From Paenarthrobacter aurescens (GTDB lineage: Bacteria > Actinomycetota > Actinomycetes > Actinomycetales > Micrococcaceae): DNA of 64,000 nucleotides. Positions 52,620-61,497 of the stretch are shown here, one piece after another. Below the pieces are notes generated by a model. The model saw only the letters and a program-made list of their open reading frames with translations. It searched no databases and was not told where the DNA came from. Location of the stretch: NCBI RefSeq assembly GCF_025421775.1, contig NZ_JAOEFX010000005.1, positions 124,001 through 188,000 on the forward strand. Direction: 5' to 3'. Every line of letters begins with the position of its first letter. The first letter of the stretch is position 1. The position numbers and the translations under genes are program-made.

Positions 52620-53891
52620 TCAGGCGGCCGGGCGGTACAACTTCCCGATCAGGGTCTTCGCGATGGTGGTGGCAGGATCCCGCCCGTCAGCTGCGGGAGC
52701 CAGGTTGGTCCAGACCACCAACGTGACGGAATTGACGGGGTCGTTTCCCATAAAGGTATTGAAGCCCGGCAGCTCGCCGGTATGCCCATACAAGTTGCCG
52801 AATTTAGCGATACCCAGACCGTAAAGGGCACCGCCGGGATTCTCCGGGTTGGTGGGGGTGACGCTCTCAAGCCGCTTCTGCTGGAGTTCCGGCTTGAGCA
52901 ATTTGCCATTAACGAGTGCTTCCCCCAGGATCTTGAGGTCAGCAGCCGTGGAGATGCCCGAGCCAGCGGCCCATGCCCACGACGGATTGACATCGGTGAC
53001 GTCGTTGGGCGCCAGACTGCCGGCAGCAGCTTCCTTTTGCATGTCCTCGGGAATGGCTGGATTTGTCATGGTCAGGACGTTGTCCCCGTAAAAGTAGCCA
53101 CGCGGATGGGGCTCCGGAATGGCGTTGGACGAAACATCCGGAAAGACGGTGCCCTTCAAGCCGAGAGGTTCGAAGATCCGTTCCTTGAACAGTGTGCCAA
53201 GGGGCTTGCCCTCGACTTTCTCGGCTATGAGGCCCAAAAGCACCGTATTGGTGTTGGAGTAATGGAAGCCTTGGCCCGGCGCGAAATACGGAGGATGGGC
53301 GAACGCCAGGGCCAGGAGTTCGTCCGGCTGCCAAGCTCTTTGCGGGTCCTTGTCCATGGCCGTATTGAGCTCAAGAGTCTCGGTGTAATTGAACAAACCA
53401 CTGCGCATGGTCAGCATCTGTTCAAGGGTGATCGCGTCCCCGTTGGGAACGTCGGTGCGGTATTTGGATACGGCGTCGTCCAGTGACAGCTTGCCCTCCT
53501 GCACCAGTTGCAGAATGAGGGTGGTGGTCCAGGTCTTCGTGACCGAACCCACCCGGACGTGGTCCTCAGTCGAAACGGGACGTTCAGACCCCCGGGTTCC
53601 AGTGCCGTAGGAGGCGGTGAGCGTTCCCTCGGGAGTCTGCAACAGGACCACGGCGCCGGGCACCAAAAGGTCTTTGGCCGTGCGTTCAAACTCGGCTTGC
53701 AACGCCGAGGCATCGAAAGGCCGCAAGGCACCTGATGCTGACGGGGCAGACGACGTTACAGGCGCTGTGGAGGGTGAAGTTGGCGTGGACGGAGCCGGGG
53801 GTCCGGAACTGCAGGAAACTGTGGCTGTCACGGCGGCTACGACGGCCGCTGTGACTGTTGCTCTGACAGAAACCTGCATGTTCCGCGTCAT
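52620..53891 (-). CDS. Serine hydrolase, class C beta-lactamase/DD-carboxypeptidase fold, lipoprotein
   Basis: A 423-residue exported protein with lipobox 'TATVSC' (C27), a Pro/Ser/Thr linker to about 60, and a beta-lactamase-type domain. It has SxxK in 'GSVTKTW' (near 114-117), YxN in 'YSNTNT' and 'GHTGELPG' in place of KTG. It resembles the streptomycete R61 D-alanyl-D-alanine carboxypeptidase and related esterases. Substrate is uncertain. It lies 2 bp after the SGNH hydrolase gene on the same strand. Confidence 0.88.
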   Translation of the reverse strand: MTRNMQVSVRATVTAAVVAAVTATVSCSSGPPAPSTPTSPSTAPVTSSAPSASGALRPFDASALQAEFERTAKDLLVPGAVVLLQTPEGTLTASYGTGTRGSERPVSTEDHVRVGSVTKTWTTTLILQLVQEGKLSLDDAVSKYRTDVPNGDAITLEQMLTMRSGLFNYTETLELNTAMDKDPQRAWQPDELLALAFAHPPYFAPGQGFHYSNTNTVLLGLIAEKVEGKPLGTLFKERIFEPLGLKGTVFPDVSSNAIPEPHPRGYFYGDNVLTMTNPAIPEDMQKEAAAGSLAPNDVTDVNPSWAWAAGSGISTAADLKILGEALVNGKLLKPELQQKRLESVTPTNPENPGGALYGLGIAKFGNLYGHTGELPGFNTFMGNDPVNSVTLVVWTNLAPAADGRDPATTIAKTLIGKLYRPAA

Positions 53892-53893
53892 GG

Positions 53894-54493
53894 CTACTCC
53901 GGTTGAGCGATATTAAGCCACTGGAACCAGCCACGGTGCAGGACCAGCCACGCGATCAAGCCGTAGCCCGCCTGTCCCGGTGTTCCCCCATTGGCTGCGA
54001 GGTCCGTCCTCCACTGCTCATGATTAAGCAACGGGGAGAACGTGTCAACGTAGTGGTGGTTGCGACGGGTGGTGACATCGGCAAATGCCGTGTTGAGTTC
54101 GGCGAGGCGCTTGTTCCGTGCAGGGTCCAGTGTGGGCGGCGGCCCCACCACGAATACCTCTACGCTGCTGTGCGAGGCGCCGTCGAGGATGTTGGCGAGA
54201 TTGAGCCGGCTGCGTGCAGTCGACAACCCAAATTCGAGATCGCGACCGGACAGGCCGATCACCAATCGATTCTCATGGGTATCACTGAAGCGTCTGCCTG
54301 CTTCATCTTGCCAGCGGGCAGCGAGGCCCTCAGTGCCTTCCATGGGGCAGGGGAGCGGGAAACTTTCCACTACGACGGAGTCCTGGGGCGTGCGGGCCAG
54401 CACTCGTCCGAGCCAACCCAAGGCGCGGGGATCCCCCAGACCCGCGAGCAGTTCATCTCCTACAGCTGCGATGCGCAGCTTCCTGTCTTCCAC
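53894..54493 (-). CDS. SGNH/GDSL-type hydrolase
   Basis: A 199-residue protein with block I 'IAAVGDELLAG', where E-L replaces the usual S-L of GDSL so the nucleophile position is altered. It has 'VIGLSGRDLEFG' (block III-like with S-G-R-D in place of GxND) and 'VVGPPPTLD'. The fold is clear but the catalytic Ser of block I is missing, so activity is doubtful. No signal peptide. First gene of a pair with the serine hydrolase. Confidence 0.75.
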   Translation of the reverse strand: MEDRKLRIAAVGDELLAGLGDPRALGWLGRVLARTPQDSVVVESFPLPCPMEGTEGLAARWQDEAGRRFSDTHENRLVIGLSGRDLEFGLSTARSRLNLANILDGASHSSVEVFVVGPPPTLDPARNKRLAELNTAFADVTTRRNHHYVDTFSPLLNHEQWRTDLAANGGTPGQAGYGLIAWLVLHRGWFQWLNIAQPE

Positions 54494-54581
54494 GGTTACC
54501 TCTTCACACTCGTTACGGTCCTTGCAGGGTTTGCCGGATTATCGGCCGGTTCTGGAACCGGGTACTTGTCCCATTAAACAG

Positions 54582-54629
54582 AACTGCCCGGCCTGAGGCG
54601 CGCTTATCGCTCCTCAGGCCGGGCAGTTT
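54582..54629. terminator. Terminator at the 3' end of kgd
   Basis: AACTGCCCGGCCTGAGG pairs with its complement over 17 bp around a 13-base loop, followed by T-rich sequence on the minus strand, 4 bp after the kgd stop. It could also serve rightward readthrough. Confidence 0.88.
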
Positions 54630-54632
54630 CGT

Positions 54633-57600
54633 TTACTTGCGCTCGAACGCCTGCTTGATCAGGGCATCCTGCTCAGCGGCGTGCCGCTTCATGGAACCGG
54701 CAGCCGTGGAGGCCGAAGCCGGACGCGAGACCAAACGAAGCTTGCGGTCAAGCTCGGGTGCCAGGTTCAGGCCCATGAACGGCCACGGACCCTGGTTGGC
54801 GGGCTCGTCCTGTGCCCAGACGATGTCCGCGTTGGGGTACTTGGCCAGTTCGGCGTCGATCTCGGCCTTTGGAAGCGGGTACAACTGCTCCACGCGGATG
54901 ATCGCCGTGGAAGTGTCGCCCGACTTCTGGCGGTTGGACAGGAGGTCGTAGTACAAACGACCCGAGACCAGGATGACGCGATCCACATTGGCCGGCTGCA
55001 CTTCCGGATCACCAATGACAGGCCTGAAACCGCCCGTGGTGAAGTCTTCGACGGCCGAAGCGGCGCCCTTAAGGCGGAGCAGCTGCTTGGGCGTGAAGAT
55101 GATCAACGGCTTGCGCGGCCGGCTGTAGGCCTGGCGCCGCAACAAGTGGAAGTGCGAGGCAGCGGTGGTGGGGTTGGCCACGATCATGTTGTCCTCGGCG
55201 CACATCTGCAGGAAGCGCTCGATACGGGCAGAGGAGTGGTCGGGCCCCTGGCCTTCGTAGCCATGCGGAAGCATGAGCACCAGCGAAGAGCGCTGGCCCC
55301 ACTTCTGTTCAGCCGAGGAAATGAACTCGTCAATGATGGTTTGGGCACCGTTGACGAAGTCACCGAACTGGGCTTCCCAGAGGACCAAGGCATCCGGGCG
55401 CTCCACCGAGTAGCCGTACTCGAAGCCCATGGCCGCGTATTCGGACAACAGTGAGTCGTAGATCCACAGCTTGGCCTGGTCATCCGAAAGGTTGCCCAGG
55501 GGCAGCCATTCATTGCCGTTGGCGCGATCGTGGAACACAGCGTGACGTTGCACGAACGTGCCACGACGGGAGTCCTGGCCAGCCAAGCGAACCGGCACGC
55601 CCTCCATGATCAACGAGCCGAAAGCCGCGATCTCGCCGAAGCCCCAGTCGATGCCGCCTTCGCGGGACATTTGCTCACGCTTCTCAAGGAGCTGCTTGAG
55701 CTTGGAGTGAACGGTGAAGCCGTCCGGAATCTCCAGGTGCGCCTTGCCGATGCGGGCAAGGGTATCGGCAGATATTGCCGTGGAAGCAGGGGAGTTGGTG
55801 CCAAAGTCAGCCTGCTGGGCAATGGGACGCTCGATGTCCGAGACAGCTGCGGAGTCCGCAGTGATGATCGGGATCGGGGACGTCTGTGCAGCGTGCGTCT
55901 CAGCGAAGACCCGCTCAAGCCGTTCCTGGTAGTCGCGCAGCAACTGTTCTGCTTCTTCTTCGGTGATGTCCCCACGGCCGATGAGCGACTCCGTGTACAG
56001 CTTGCGGACGGAGCGCTTGGCTTCGATCAGGTTGTACATGAGCGGCTGGGTCATCGAGGGGTCGTCGCCTTCGTTGTGGCCGCGACGGCGGTAGCAGACC
56101 ATGTCGATGACGACGTCCTTGTGGAAACGCTGACGGAACTCGTAGGCGAGCTGCGCAACGCGCACCACGGCCTCGGGGTCGTCACCGTTCACGTGGAAGA
56201 CCGGTGCCTGGATCATCTTGGCAACATCCGTGGAGTACGTGGACGAGCGCGATGAGGACGGCGCGGTGGTGAAGCCAACCTGGTTGTTGACGATCACGTG
56301 GATGGTGCCGCCGGTCCGGTACCCACGCAGCTGCGAGAGGTTGAGGGTTTCAGCCACTACGCCCTGACCGGCGAATGCGGCGTCACCGTGGACCATGATG
56401 GGCAGGACAGGGAACGACTCGCCCTGATCCAAACGGTCCTGCTTGGCGCGGACGATGCCCTCAAGGACGGAGTCCACTGCTTCCAAGTGGGACGGGTTGG
56501 CCGCGAGGTAGACCTTGGTCTGCTTGCCGTTGTCCGACGTGAAGGTGCCTTCGGTGCCGAGATGGTACTTGACGTCACCGGAACCCTGGACCGAGCGCGG
56601 GTCCTGGGTGCCCTCAAATTCGCGGAAGACCTGTGCGTAGGTCTTGCCTGCAATGTTGGTCAGCACGTTGAGGCGGCCACGGTGGGCCATGCCGATGGCA
56701 ACCTCGTCCAGACCGTCGTCAGCTGCGTCCGAAATGACGGCGTCGAGCAACGGAATCAGCGACTCGCCACCCTCAAGGGAGAAGCGCTTCTGGCCGACGA
56801 ACTTGGTCTGCAGGAAGGTCTCAAAAGCTTCTGCGGCGTTGAGCTTGGAGACGATGCGCAGCTGCTCTTCGCGGCTCGGCTTGGAGTACGGGTGCTCCAG
56901 CTGGTCCTGGAACCACTTGCGTTCTGCCGGTTCCTGGATGTGCATGTACTCAATGCCCGTGGTGCGGCAATAAGCGTCGCGCAGGACCCCAAGAATGTCG
57001 CGGAATTTCAGCTGCGGCTTGCCACCGAAGCCGCCGGTGGGCCATTCGCGGTCCAAATCCCACAGGGTCAGGCCGTATGTCAGTACGTCCAAGTCGGGGT
57101 GCTTGCGCTGTACGTACTCCAGGGGATCGGTGTCAGCCATCAGGTGGCCGCGCACACGGTAGGAGTGGATCAGCTGCTGGATCCGGGCAACCTTGTTGAT
57201 TTCGTCGGCCGGATCGACCTGAAGGTCCGGGCTCCAGCGGACCGGCTCGTACGGGATACGCAGGGCTTCGAAGATTTCGTCGTAGAAGTTCTGCGCACCC
57301 AGGAGGAGCTGGTGGACCAGCTTGAGGAACTCGCCGCTGCCTGCACCCTGGATGACCCGGTGGTCATAGGTGGAAGTCAGGGTAAGGATCTTGCTGATGG
57401 CGTTTTGGGCGATGATTTTTTCGCTCGAGCCCTGGAACTCCGCCGGGTAGTCAAGGGCGCCGACGCCGATGATGGCAGCCTGGCCCTTGGAGAGGCGCGG
57501 TACCGAGTGAACGGTGCCGATGCCACCGGGGTTGGTCAGCGAGACCGTGGTGCCTGCGTGGTCATCGGCCGTGAGCTTGCCATTTCGGGCACGCTTGATC

Positions 57601-58436
57601 AAGTCCTCGTAGGTGTGCCAGAACTCCGCGAAGTCCATGGTCTCTGCCTTCTTGATGTTGGGAACCATCAGGAGGCGGGTGCCGTCGGGCTTCGGCATGT
57701 CAATGGCGATGCCGAAGTTGACGTGTGCAGGCTGCACAGCACTCGGCTTGCCATCAATCTCGTCGTAGTAGACGTTCATGGAGGGGAACTGGGAGAGTGC
57801 GCGGACAACGGCGTAGCCGATGAGGTGCGTAAAGGACACCTTGCCACCGCGGGCACGGGCAAGGTTCGAGTTGATGACTACGCGGTTGTCGATGAGCAGC
57901 TTGGCGGGAACTGCCCGGACACTCGTGGCGGTCGGAACCTCCAGGCTGGTGACCATGTTGGTTGCAATGGCCTTGGCCGGTCCCCGGAGGACGGAAACGA
58001 CGTCTTCCTCAGGTGCCGTAGGAGCCTTGGTGCTTTTAGGCAGCTGCGCAGGGATGGGCTGGGACGTGGTGCCGGCGGCGGGCTTCTTTGCTCCGTCCCG
58101 GGCAACCGTGGCAGGCGCTTTCTTCGCCGGGGCGGGTGCCGCCGGTGCCGCCGGGTCCGCGGCAGGTGCAGCTGCGGGAGCGGCCGGCGCCGGTGCCGGT
58201 GCCGCTGCAGCCGGAGCTACCACGGGAAGTACTTGGGTAGGGGGATTGGCAGCTGCTGGAGCTGCAGAGGTTCCGTTGGAAGAAGTGCCGTCAGCGGAAG
58301 CAAAGGATTCGAAGAGGGGCCACCACTTGGTGTCCACCGAATTCTTGTCCTGTTGGTACCGCTCGTACAGTTCGTCAACGAGCCACTCGTTTCCGCCAAA
58401 TTCCTCTGGTAGACGGTGGCTGGGCTGCTCTGGCAC
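54633..58436 (-). CDS. kgd: Multifunctional 2-oxoglutarate dehydrogenase E1/E2 (OdhA/Kgd)
   Basis: A 1267-residue TCA-cycle enzyme from GTG 58436; the frame continues 20 codons upstream but 'PEQPSHRLPEEFGGNEWLV' matches the family N-terminus. After the E1o N-terminal segment and an Ala/Pro-rich linker comes an acyltransferase (E2-type) domain with 'STYDHRVIQGAGSGEF' near 350-365. Then follows the thiamine-diphosphate E1 domain to the C-terminus ('GMAHRGRLNVL', 'HGDAAFAGQG'). As in corynebacteria and mycobacteria, no lipoyl domain is fused. About 250 bp upstream hold no recognised site. Confidence 0.96.
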   Translation of the reverse strand: MPEQPSHRLPEEFGGNEWLVDELYERYQQDKNSVDTKWWPLFESFASADGTSSNGTSAAPAAANPPTQVLPVVAPAAAAPAPAPAAPAAAPAADPAAPAAPAPAKKAPATVARDGAKKPAAGTTSQPIPAQLPKSTKAPTAPEEDVVSVLRGPAKAIATNMVTSLEVPTATSVRAVPAKLLIDNRVVINSNLARARGGKVSFTHLIGYAVVRALSQFPSMNVYYDEIDGKPSAVQPAHVNFGIAIDMPKPDGTRLLMVPNIKKAETMDFAEFWHTYEDLIKRARNGKLTADDHAGTTVSLTNPGGIGTVHSVPRLSKGQAAIIGVGALDYPAEFQGSSEKIIAQNAISKILTLTSTYDHRVIQGAGSGEFLKLVHQLLLGAQNFYDEIFEALRIPYEPVRWSPDLQVDPADEINKVARIQQLIHSYRVRGHLMADTDPLEYVQRKHPDLDVLTYGLTLWDLDREWPTGGFGGKPQLKFRDILGVLRDAYCRTTGIEYMHIQEPAERKWFQDQLEHPYSKPSREEQLRIVSKLNAAEAFETFLQTKFVGQKRFSLEGGESLIPLLDAVISDAADDGLDEVAIGMAHRGRLNVLTNIAGKTYAQVFREFEGTQDPRSVQGSGDVKYHLGTEGTFTSDNGKQTKVYLAANPSHLEAVDSVLEGIVRAKQDRLDQGESFPVLPIMVHGDAAFAGQGVVAETLNLSQLRGYRTGGTIHVIVNNQVGFTTAPSSSRSSTYSTDVAKMIQAPVFHVNGDDPEAVVRVAQLAYEFRQRFHKDVVIDMVCYRRRGHNEGDDPSMTQPLMYNLIEAKRSVRKLYTESLIGRGDITEEEAEQLLRDYQERLERVFAETHAAQTSPIPIITADSAAVSDIERPIAQQADFGTNSPASTAISADTLARIGKAHLEIPDGFTVHSKLKQLLEKREQMSREGGIDWGFGEIAAFGSLIMEGVPVRLAGQDSRRGTFVQRHAVFHDRANGNEWLPLGNLSDDQAKLWIYDSLLSEYAAMGFEYGYSVERPDALVLWEAQFGDFVNGAQTIIDEFISSAEQKWGQRSSLVLMLPHGYEGQGPDHSSARIERFLQMCAEDNMIVANPTTAASHFHLLRRQAYSRPRKPLIIFTPKQLLRLKGAASAVEDFTTGGFRPVIGDPEVQPANVDRVILVSGRLYYDLLSNRQKSGDTSTAIIRVEQLYPLPKAEIDAELAKYPNADIVWAQDEPANQGPWPFMGLNLAPELDRKLRLVSRPASASTAAGSMKRHAAEQDALIKQAFERK

Positions 58437-58684
58437 TTGAAATACGCCTCTTCCATGAGTGTTGTTTTCCCGCTGGCCAAAGTTGCTTTTCCGCAACGAT
58501 GGGACAGGGTCCGGGTCCCGCGAACTCAGACCCCTGACAGTCTAGTTAGGATCGTTGGTTAACTGCCAATAGTGGTGACCTAAATCATGTTGCGGCTGAC
58601 TTAGTGGGCAGCTCCTTCATTTTCTGTCACCGGGCTAAGCTGGCTGCCGGGCATGCAGCAGGTGGACTGTAGACTGAAAGTCTT

Positions 58685-58924
58685 ATGGACAGTAAATCTA
58701 GGTGCCGGCCTGGGAACTGTCGGGGAAGCCAATCTGGCAACCCCGTACAGCGCGCCCGTCGAGCCGGCAACACCCGTTCACATGCCCATCACGCGCCGGC
58801 GCTCACAGCCGGTGGTGCCGCAGGCCATGCGTCAGCGGCACCCGACCAGCCTCCGCCGGGGCGAATTCCCCTGCCGATGGCACCAACCCCGTTGCACGCG
58901 CCCACCCTTGGAGTGATGCGCTAA
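58685..58924 (+). CDS. Small basic protein preceding the CNNM pair, unknown function
   Basis: A 79-codon frame rich in Arg, Ala, Pro and His ('RARRAGNTRSHAHHAPAL') that ends exactly one base before the GTG of the first CNNM gene. It has no domain, membrane segment or strong SD. Tight coupling suggests it is translated, perhaps only as a leader. A longer frame at 58653-58916 overlaps it and is less convincing. Confidence 0.4.
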   Translation: MDSKSRCRPGNCRGSQSGNPVQRARRAGNTRSHAHHAPALTAGGAAGHASAAPDQPPPGRIPLPMAPTPLHAPTLGVMR

Positions 58925-60277
58925 GTGGAATGGATTCTTCTCCTTGCCGGCTTTGCCCTGATTCTGGGCACCGGCTTCTTTGTCGCTGTTGAGTTTTCCC
59001 TGGTTGCCTTGGACCAGGCAAGCGTCCAGCGTGCAGTTGATAATGGCGACCACGCTGCGGCCCCGCTGCTGAAGTGCCTCAAGTCGCTCTCCACCCAGCT
59101 CTCCAGTTGCCAGCTTGGCATTACCCTGACAACGCTGTTGACGGGTTTCGTGATGGAACCCTCCGTTGGGCAGTTGCTCCTGGGGCCCCTCGGCCTGCTG
59201 GGCCTCCCGGCTGAAGTGGTTCACTCCGTGGCATTGATTGTGGCGATGGCCTTCGCCACGCTCCTGTCGATGCTTCTTGGTGAGTTGGTCCCCAAGAACA
59301 TGGCCATCGCCCTCGCATTCCCCTTGGGAAAGCGACTGGCCCGTCCGCAGCTGATGTTCACGGCGGTTTTCAGGCCGGCCATCGTGGTGCTGAACGGGTT
59401 CTCCAACAAGGTGCTGAACCTGTTCGGCCTCGAAGCCAAGGAAGAGATCTCCGGGGCGAGGACCCCCGCTGAACTCGCATCCTTGGTGAGGCGCTCCGCT
59501 GAGCTCGGGACCTTGGATGCAGGCACGGCCAACTTCGTCGCACGCACCCTGAACTTTTCGGGACGCACGGCGGCTGACGTCATGACGCCGCGTATCCGCA
59601 TGGAAACGATCGATGCCGACCAGCCCGTGGCTGACATCCTGGACGCCGCGCGGAGAACCGGATATTCACGGTTCCCCGTCATCGGCGACTCCACGGACGA
59701 CATCCGTGGAGTAGTGCACATCAAAAAGGCCGTGGCCGTCCCTGCGGAGCGTCGGGCCAAGCTCCAGGCGGGGGCGATCATGACGGATGTTCTCCAGGTA
59801 CCCGAGACCATCCACCTTGATGCCCTCCTCGCCGAATTGCGTGAAGGCAATCTGCAGCTTGCCGTAGTCCTTGATGAATACGGTGGTACGGCGGGTATCG
59901 CCACCCTCGAGGACCTGGTGGAAGAGATCGTCGGGGAAGTCGCTGACGAGCACGACAAAGTCCGCCCGGGAGTGCTGCAGAGCGCGTCCGGTGACTGGTA
60001 CTTCCCGGGCCTGCTGAGGCCGGACGAAGTATCCGAGCAGATCCCCAACCTCACTGTTCCTGATGAATCTGCCTATGAAACTGTGGGCGGGTATGTGATG
60101 AGCCAGCTCGGCCGGATTGCGAAGGTTGGAGACGCCGTGGACACAGTGGGCGGGACGCTGACAGTGACCAGGATGGACGGCCGGAGAATCGACAGGATCT
60201 GCTTCCACCACGTGGAGCGGGACGAGGCAGCGCCGGCGGATGCCGGAAACACCCGGCATGAAGCAGGTGCCATATGA
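58925..60277 (+). CDS. CNNM/CorB-type membrane transporter (hemolysin C family), first copy
   Basis: A 450-residue protein with a DUF21/CNNM membrane domain of about four helices (1-180, 'SSCQLGITLTTLLTGF', 'GELVPKNMAIALAFP'), a CBS pair (about 205-330, 'VMTPRIRMETIDADQPV') and a CorC_HlyC transporter-associated domain (about 345-425). CNNM proteins are linked to magnesium efflux. It overlaps the second copy by 4 bp. Confidence 0.93.
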   Translation: MEWILLLAGFALILGTGFFVAVEFSLVALDQASVQRAVDNGDHAAAPLLKCLKSLSTQLSSCQLGITLTTLLTGFVMEPSVGQLLLGPLGLLGLPAEVVHSVALIVAMAFATLLSMLLGELVPKNMAIALAFPLGKRLARPQLMFTAVFRPAIVVLNGFSNKVLNLFGLEAKEEISGARTPAELASLVRRSAELGTLDAGTANFVARTLNFSGRTAADVMTPRIRMETIDADQPVADILDAARRTGYSRFPVIGDSTDDIRGVVHIKKAVAVPAERRAKLQAGAIMTDVLQVPETIHLDALLAELREGNLQLAVVLDEYGGTAGIATLEDLVEEIVGEVADEHDKVRPGVLQSASGDWYFPGLLRPDEVSEQIPNLTVPDESAYETVGGYVMSQLGRIAKVGDAVDTVGGTLTVTRMDGRRIDRICFHHVERDEAAPADAGNTRHEAGAI

Positions 60278-61344
60278 GCGACTGGGTAGGAATCGTCTGG
60301 CTCGTTGTGCTCCTGATCGGCAACGCCTTCTTCGTGGGTGCTGAGTTCGCGGTCATGTCAGCCCGCCGCAGCCAGATTGAGCCTTTGGCCGAAGCTGGCT
60401 CCAAGCGCGCGCAAACAACACTGCGGGCCATGGAGAACGTTTCGTTGATGCTGGCCTGCGCCCAACTGGGTATAACCGTCTGCTCGCTCCTGATCCTGCA
60501 GGTTGCCGAGCCCGCCATCCACCACCTTTTGGCGGAGCCCCTTGAGCTGGTCGGCGTTCCGGTTGAACTGGCAGACATCATCGCTTTTGCCATTGCCTTG
60601 CTGTTTGTCACGTTCCTGCATGTCACGTTTGGTGAGATGGTCCCGAAGAACATCTCGGTTTCCGTAGCAGACAAGGCTGCGCTCCTGTTGGCTCCGCCAC
60701 TGATGTTCATCGCACGGGTGGTTAACCCGATCATCTGGTCCCTGAACTGGCTGGCCAACCACATCCTGCGGCTGATGAAGATTGAACCCAAGGATGAAGT
60801 GTCCTCCTCGTTCACGCTTGAGGAGGTCCAGTCGATCGTCCAGGAGTCGACTCGCCATGGATTGGTGGACGACGAAGCCGGCTTGTTGAGCGGGGCGCTG
60901 GAGTTCTCGGAGCATACGGCGTCGCACATCATGGTGCCCTTGGACAAGCTGGTGGTGCTGAAGACCGCTTCCACTCCGGTTGACCTGGAGAAGGCCGTCA
61001 GCCGTACGGGGTTCTCCCGTTTCCCCATGGTTGACGACGACGGCGAACTTGCTGGATACCTGCACGTGAAAGACATCCTGTCCATTCCGGACGAAGGCCG
61101 AAGGCACCCCATCGCCGAGGGGCGGATCCGGTCACTGGCCAACCTGGCCCCGGAGGATGAGATCGAACAGGCGATGTCTGTCATGCAGCGCACGGGCTCG
61201 CACCTTGCCCGTGTTGTCGGTGCAGGCGGGGAGACGCACGGTGTTTTGTTCCTCGAGGACGTCATTGAGCAGCTGGTAGGCGAGATCCGCGACGCCACGC
61301 AGGCGACGGGAATCCGCCGCTACGGAGGCCAGCAAGCGCAGTAG
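60274..61344 (+). CDS. CNNM/CorB-type membrane transporter, second copy
   Basis: A 356-residue paralogue of the upstream gene with DUF21 (about 1-185, 'CAQLGITVCSLLILQVAEP', 'GEMVPKNISVSVADK') and a CBS pair ('IMVPLDKLVVLKTASTPV') but without the C-terminal CorC_HlyC domain. The two probably form a heterodimer. A weak terminator hairpin follows. Confidence 0.92.
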   Translation: MSDWVGIVWLVVLLIGNAFFVGAEFAVMSARRSQIEPLAEAGSKRAQTTLRAMENVSLMLACAQLGITVCSLLILQVAEPAIHHLLAEPLELVGVPVELADIIAFAIALLFVTFLHVTFGEMVPKNISVSVADKAALLLAPPLMFIARVVNPIIWSLNWLANHILRLMKIEPKDEVSSSFTLEEVQSIVQESTRHGLVDDEAGLLSGALEFSEHTASHIMVPLDKLVVLKTASTPVDLEKAVSRTGFSRFPMVDDDGELAGYLHVKDILSIPDEGRRHPIAEGRIRSLANLAPEDEIEQAMSVMQRTGSHLARVVGAGGETHGVLFLEDVIEQLVGEIRDATQATGIRRYGGQQAQ

Positions 61345-61371
61345 AACAGCAGCAGAAGCAAGCTGAAATCA

Positions 61372-61405
61372 GTCTGGCGTCGATCGGGTTCGGTCGGCGC
61401 CAGAC
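61372..61405 (+). terminator. Candidate terminator after the CNNM pair
   Basis: GTCTGGCG pairs with CGCCAGAC around an 18-base loop, 27 bp after the stop. The T-tract is poor, so it is tentative. Confidence 0.45.
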
Positions 61406-61410
61406 CGTTC

Positions 61411-61433
61411 TAAATAGGAATCATTCCTATTTA
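61411..61433. promoter_or_regulatory. Zur-like palindromic operator of the zinc uptake operon
   Basis: Two perfect 11-bp arms (TAAATAGGAAT and ATTCCTATTTA) flank a single central base. The AATNATT core fits actinobacterial Zur boxes. It lies just upstream of a -10-like TACACT at 61438-61443 and would block the -35 region when bound. MntR binding is an alternative. Confidence 0.65.
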
Positions 61434-61497
61434 GGGTTACACTTGAACCTGCCAGTAATTGTGTTTGATTCTCATTTTGAGTAGATCCGAGGTCTTC

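Noticed and set aside
53903..54577. 224-codon plus-strand frame
   Set aside because: Opposes the SGNH hydrolase, which has a recognisable fold pattern and is coupled to its neighbour.
56298..58412. 704-codon plus-strand frame
   Set aside because: Fully antisense to kgd, whose domains are unmistakable; the frame arises from third-position GC bias.
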